Assembly (NCBI GenBank): GCA_016267585.1
Contig: JACQUT010000100.1
Coordinates: 1-8,225 of the forward strand
Origin: Cyanobacteria bacterium NC_groundwater_1444_Ag_S-0.65um_54_12
GTDB lineage: Bacteria > Cyanobacteriota > Sericytochromatia > S15B-MN24 > VGJW01
DNA: 8,225 bases
Reading direction: 5' to 3'
Shown here: piece by piece, positions 6,386 to 8,225 of the stretch
How the letters are laid out: every line of letters begins with the position of its first letter
How positions within the stretch are numbered: position 1 is the first letter of the stretch
Translations under genes and position numbers: made by a program
The notes under the pieces: generated by a model
Told to the model about the DNA's origin: nothing
Database searches by the model: none
Seen by the model: the letters and a program-made list of their open reading frames with translations, nothing else

Positions 6386-7371
6386 GGAAGATAGCGGTCG
6401 TCAGGCTTCACCCACTCTCCCCCGGCGCTTTGCGCCGAAGGGGATCCCCTTTGTGGGTGAAGCCGATTGCACACCGCTATAGCCAGCAGTCGTCAGGCTT
6501 CAACCTGACCGAGGTGACGGTCGGAGCACTGATCTACGGCATCATCATGGTCGCTGCTTTTCTGCTGCTGAATCGCTGGAACGTCGTCTCGGCGCGCAAC
6601 GAGGTACTCAACCAATCGCTCAACGAGGGCCGCAAGGCGATCACCGAGGTTGCGGACGACATCCGGCATGCTTTCTATATTTACCACTATGCCACGGTAA
6701 GGATGGATCCCGCCATCATGCTCAACGGTGTGAGCGTGAGCGGGTGGATAACCGGCGTGGCTCCCAACACGATCGTCATCCCGTTGGTAGCCAGCTCGGT
6801 GCCGGCCGATCTCAACCTTTTGCCTACCGGTTACCCGGGCGGTCCCTTCATGGGTCCGAGGCAGGGACTGGACGGCCTGGCCACCGATAGCATCACGTTG
6901 CTCATCAATTCAGTGCTACAGCCTACCTATATCACTTATTTTCGGGTGCCGCAGATAAACGGGTATGGGCCGCTCTGGAATAAACTGGTCAAGTTGACGA
7001 CGAGCTGCATTGCCCCCCCGCAACCTGGGCTGCAAGGCGGGTGGCTGGACATGGGTAAGCACTGGAACCCTGCCTATCCTTTTCCGGCGGGTCTTGCTAC
7101 CAGTTCCTGGGTAACTTTCCCGCCGCTGGACGCGGATGGCTGCAAGGCAACTCGCGCCAAGGTGGTGACTACCCTGGCCAACGACGATGTTTTCTTCATC
7201 GAAAGTCCCCATCCCTACAGTGTCGAATTGCCAGTCAGTCCCTATTTCGTCACGGTCAAAATAGTGTCAGGCGACCCGGTGAACAACCGGGCCAAAAGCG
7301 GCAACGAATGGGGTGTCGCCGCAGTGCCGCTGGTGACACGGGCTTACGCCCAGAATGTCACTGTTCCTTAG
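6382..7371 (+). CDS. PilW-like minor type IV prepilin with long repeat-derived leader
   Basis: This 329-residue protein has a prepilin cleavage site SSG39|F40-N-L-T-E44 and a hydrophobic helix (about 40-62), then RNEVLNQSLNEGRKAITEVADDIRHAF, the usual amphipathic extension of PilW-like minor pilins (compare the RxAx..Di..A pattern of PilW/PulJ-type proteins). The head is unrecognised and has two cysteines (C209, C254). The leader is 39 residues, far longer than the usual 6-20, because codons 4-33 lie within the nested palindrome at 6391-6480. ATG 6382 overlaps the upstream stop (ATGA), which suggests translational coupling, and AGGAAGG lies 11 nt upstream. An in-frame GTG at 6457 would give an ordinary 14-residue leader, but its ribosome site is weak. 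It is the middle gene of a likely three-prepilin operon. Confidence 0.9.
   Translation: MRKIAVVRLHPLSPGALRRRGSPLWVKPIAHRYSQQSSGFNLTEVTVGALIYGIIMVAAFLLLNRWNVVSARNEVLNQSLNEGRKAITEVADDIRHAFYIYHYATVRMDPAIMLNGVSVSGWITGVAPNTIVIPLVASSVPADLNLLPTGYPGGPFMGPRQGLDGLATDSITLLINSVLQPTYITYFRVPQINGYGPLWNKLVKLTTSCIAPPQPGLQGGWLDMGKHWNPAYPFPAGLATSSWVTFPPLDADGCKATRAKVVTTLANDDVFFIESPHPYSVELPVSPYFVTVKIVSGDPVNNRAKSGNEWGVAAVPLVTRAYAQNVTVP
6391..6480. repeat. Nested palindromic repeat element inside the prepilin leader
   Basis: The outer arms are ATAGCGG (6391-6397) and CCGCTAT (6474-6480). Inside them are perfect 12-base arms GGCTTCACCCAC (6404-6415) and GTGGGTGAAGCC (6453-6464). The core holds a GC-rich hairpin CGGCGC-TTT-GCGCCG (6423-6437), extended by CCCC/GGGG across a two-base bulge, and overlaps a 14-base palindrome AAGGGGATCCCCTT (6438-6451). 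The transcript could fold into a long hairpin nine bases after the ATG of the PilW-like gene. It resembles REP-like or Rickettsia-palindromic-element-like repeats in form, but no second copy occurs in this window. Confidence 0.7.
6397..6410. repeat. 14-bp direct repeat, left copy
   Basis: GTCGTCAGGCTTCA here is repeated exactly at 6489-6502, a period of 92 bp. The two copies lie in different reading frames of the same gene: GTC-GTC-AGG here, and TCG-TCA-GGC-TTC in the prepilin cleavage site. Together they bracket most of the palindromic element. The left copy also overlaps the 12-base inverted-repeat arm. Confidence 0.7.
6489..6502. repeat. 14-bp direct repeat, right copy
   Basis: This exact second copy of GTCGTCAGGCTTCA encodes the SSGF residues at the prepilin peptidase site of the PilW-like protein. 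It is therefore likely the ancestral copy, and the one at 6397-6410 the acquired copy, if this is a duplication made by insertion. Confidence 0.65.
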
Positions 7372-7401
7372 AGTTTGTTCTTGCGAGGCGATCGGTCACC
7401 A

Positions 7402-8225
7402 ATGAGAAACCGTCGGTCAACCGGCTTCAGCATCGCCATCACCTTGATGGTGACAGCGATAATTACGATACTGGCCGGCGGAGTGGTGTTCGCCATTCTC
7501 AACAACCTGAAAGGGAGCGTCATCACCCAGCACCAGTCGCAACTCTATAACGAAGCGGAACTGGGCTTGCGGATGGCCGAGTCGGAAATCTATCGCGATA
7601 TCGATCAAATGATCTTCTCCGTCTGGACTGCGGTGGCTACCGATGCGCTGCTGGGCAGCAGCACCGCCACCGAGAGTAACACTGACCTCAATCCGGACGA
7701 TGACAAGAAACTACCGCTGCGCCAGCTGCAACTGCTGGGCAATGCTCGCAACTGGCCAGCTTTCGCTAACTGGGATCTGATGCGGGGTGGGGCTTTCGAT
7801 CCAGCGTCACCGTCAACCAGGGGCTGGTGGTACGTGCCAAGGGATAATGATGTAGATAATTGTTACTATGTTGACTGTAGTTTCCCCATTGTCATACTGA
7901 ACCCTAATATGTCACCTGATGTCACGCCACCTGCCATGCTTTACCCCGGGACAACCGATACTGTTCAACCAGTATCCCACAATTTCTGGTATAAGAATGT
8001 TCTCCCCATCCGGGCGACAATGGAGGCCACCCATCAGATCCCGGCAAATACCGTCTGGAACAATGAAGACGACGAGTATGGCAATGGCAACAACGCGCTT
8101 GCCGATCCACGAATGGTCTTCGATACGCCCTTTTACAAGAAGATCTATAAGCTCCAGAATAAACGGAAGGTAGCAGTTTATTGCCGGCTCGATTTACGAG
8201 ATTACTTTCCACCAATCACAGTAAC
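7402..8225 (+). CDS. PilX/GspK-like minor prepilin, cut at the right window edge
   Basis: The frame is open for 274 codons to the end of the window. The leader is MRNRRSTG, eight residues with four basic ones, and cleavage would give F9-S-I-A-I. Position +5 is Ile instead of Glu, as commonly seen in PilX- and GspK-like minor pilins, which lack Glu5. A hydrophobic helix (about 9-33, TLMVTAIITILAGGVVFAIL) is followed by QLYNEAELGLRMAESEI, matching the AEAGLrxAE signature of PilX-type proteins. The head has a C154-Y-Y-V-D-C159 pair and no domain I recognise. ATG 7402 follows the PilW-like stop by 30 bp; GAGG at 7385-7388 is a weak, distant ribosome site. The PilV-PilW-PilX order matches minor-pilin operons of other bacteria. 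The missing C-terminus prevents any length comparison. Confidence 0.85.
   Translation, partial: MRNRRSTGFSIAITLMVTAIITILAGGVVFAILNNLKGSVITQHQSQLYNEAELGLRMAESEIYRDIDQMIFSVWTAVATDALLGSSTATESNTDLNPDDDKKLPLRQLQLLGNARNWPAFANWDLMRGGAFDPASPSTRGWWYVPRDNDVDNCYYVDCSFPIVILNPNMSPDVTPPAMLYPGTTDTVQPVSHNFWYKNVLPIRATMEATHQIPANTVWNNEDDEYGNGNNALADPRMVFDTPFYKKIYKLQNKRKVAVYCRLDLRDYFPPITV

Noticed and set aside
6423..6452. The hairpin in the PilW-like gene as a rho-independent terminator
   Set aside because: It is followed by only three T residues and lies just inside the coding sequence of an operon gene that continues for nearly 1 kb.
7402..7450. Missing Glu+5 in the third prepilin as a sign of inactivation
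   Set aside because: PilX- and GspK-like minor pilins commonly lack Glu5, and the rest of the N-terminal signature is intact.

Overview
The window most likely comes from a cyanobacterium with moderate GC content (mid-50s % by eye). Three things point there. The 167-residue protein at 1871-2374 looks like the short stand-alone Rossmann-fold protein that cyanobacterial genomes label 'DNA recombination-mediator protein A'. The helicase carries the DQSIYSFRAAD form of motif III, which I recall from cyanobacterial and Deinococcus PcrA/UvrD proteins. Two intact HIP1 octamers (GCGATCGC) lie within 8.2 kb. I cannot name the genus.

Layout. (1) 1-1802, minus strand: the first 600 residues of a UvrD/PcrA-type superfamily 1 DNA helicase, cut by the left edge of the window. 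(2) 1803-1870: a short divergent spacer. (3) 1871-2374, plus strand: the DprA/Smf-like Rossmann protein. It ends convergently, 7 bp from (4) 2382-3686 (or 3770), minus strand: a membrane-anchored LytR-CpsA-Psr (LCP) protein with a C-terminal LytR_C-like domain. (5) 3832-5370, minus strand, just upstream of the LCP gene and possibly co-transcribed with it: an unfamiliar exported or anchored protein of about 490-512 residues. Its layout suggests a metallopeptidase relative that has lost its HExxH zinc site. (6) 5369-8225, plus strand: three consecutive minor type IV pilin-like genes (PilV-, PilW- and PilX/GspK-like). The first two overlap by ATGA, and the third is cut by the right edge.

How the parts fit. 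The three prepilins probably form one transcription unit encoding minor (priming or tip) pilins of a type IV pilus, used for motility, adhesion or DNA uptake. A DprA-like protein and a helicase nearby make a DNA-uptake and recombination neighbourhood conceivable, but the intervening cell-envelope genes (LCP and the peptidase-like protein) mean this is only a suggestion.

The most notable feature is a nested palindrome at 6391-6480. It lies just after the start codon of the PilW-like gene and is translated in frame as an unusually long prepilin leader, bracketed by a 14-bp direct repeat. It looks like a small palindromic repeat element that has colonised a coding sequence at a place where the added residues are removed by prepilin peptidase. 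No tRNA, rRNA, CRISPR array, insertion sequence or convincing terminator was seen.
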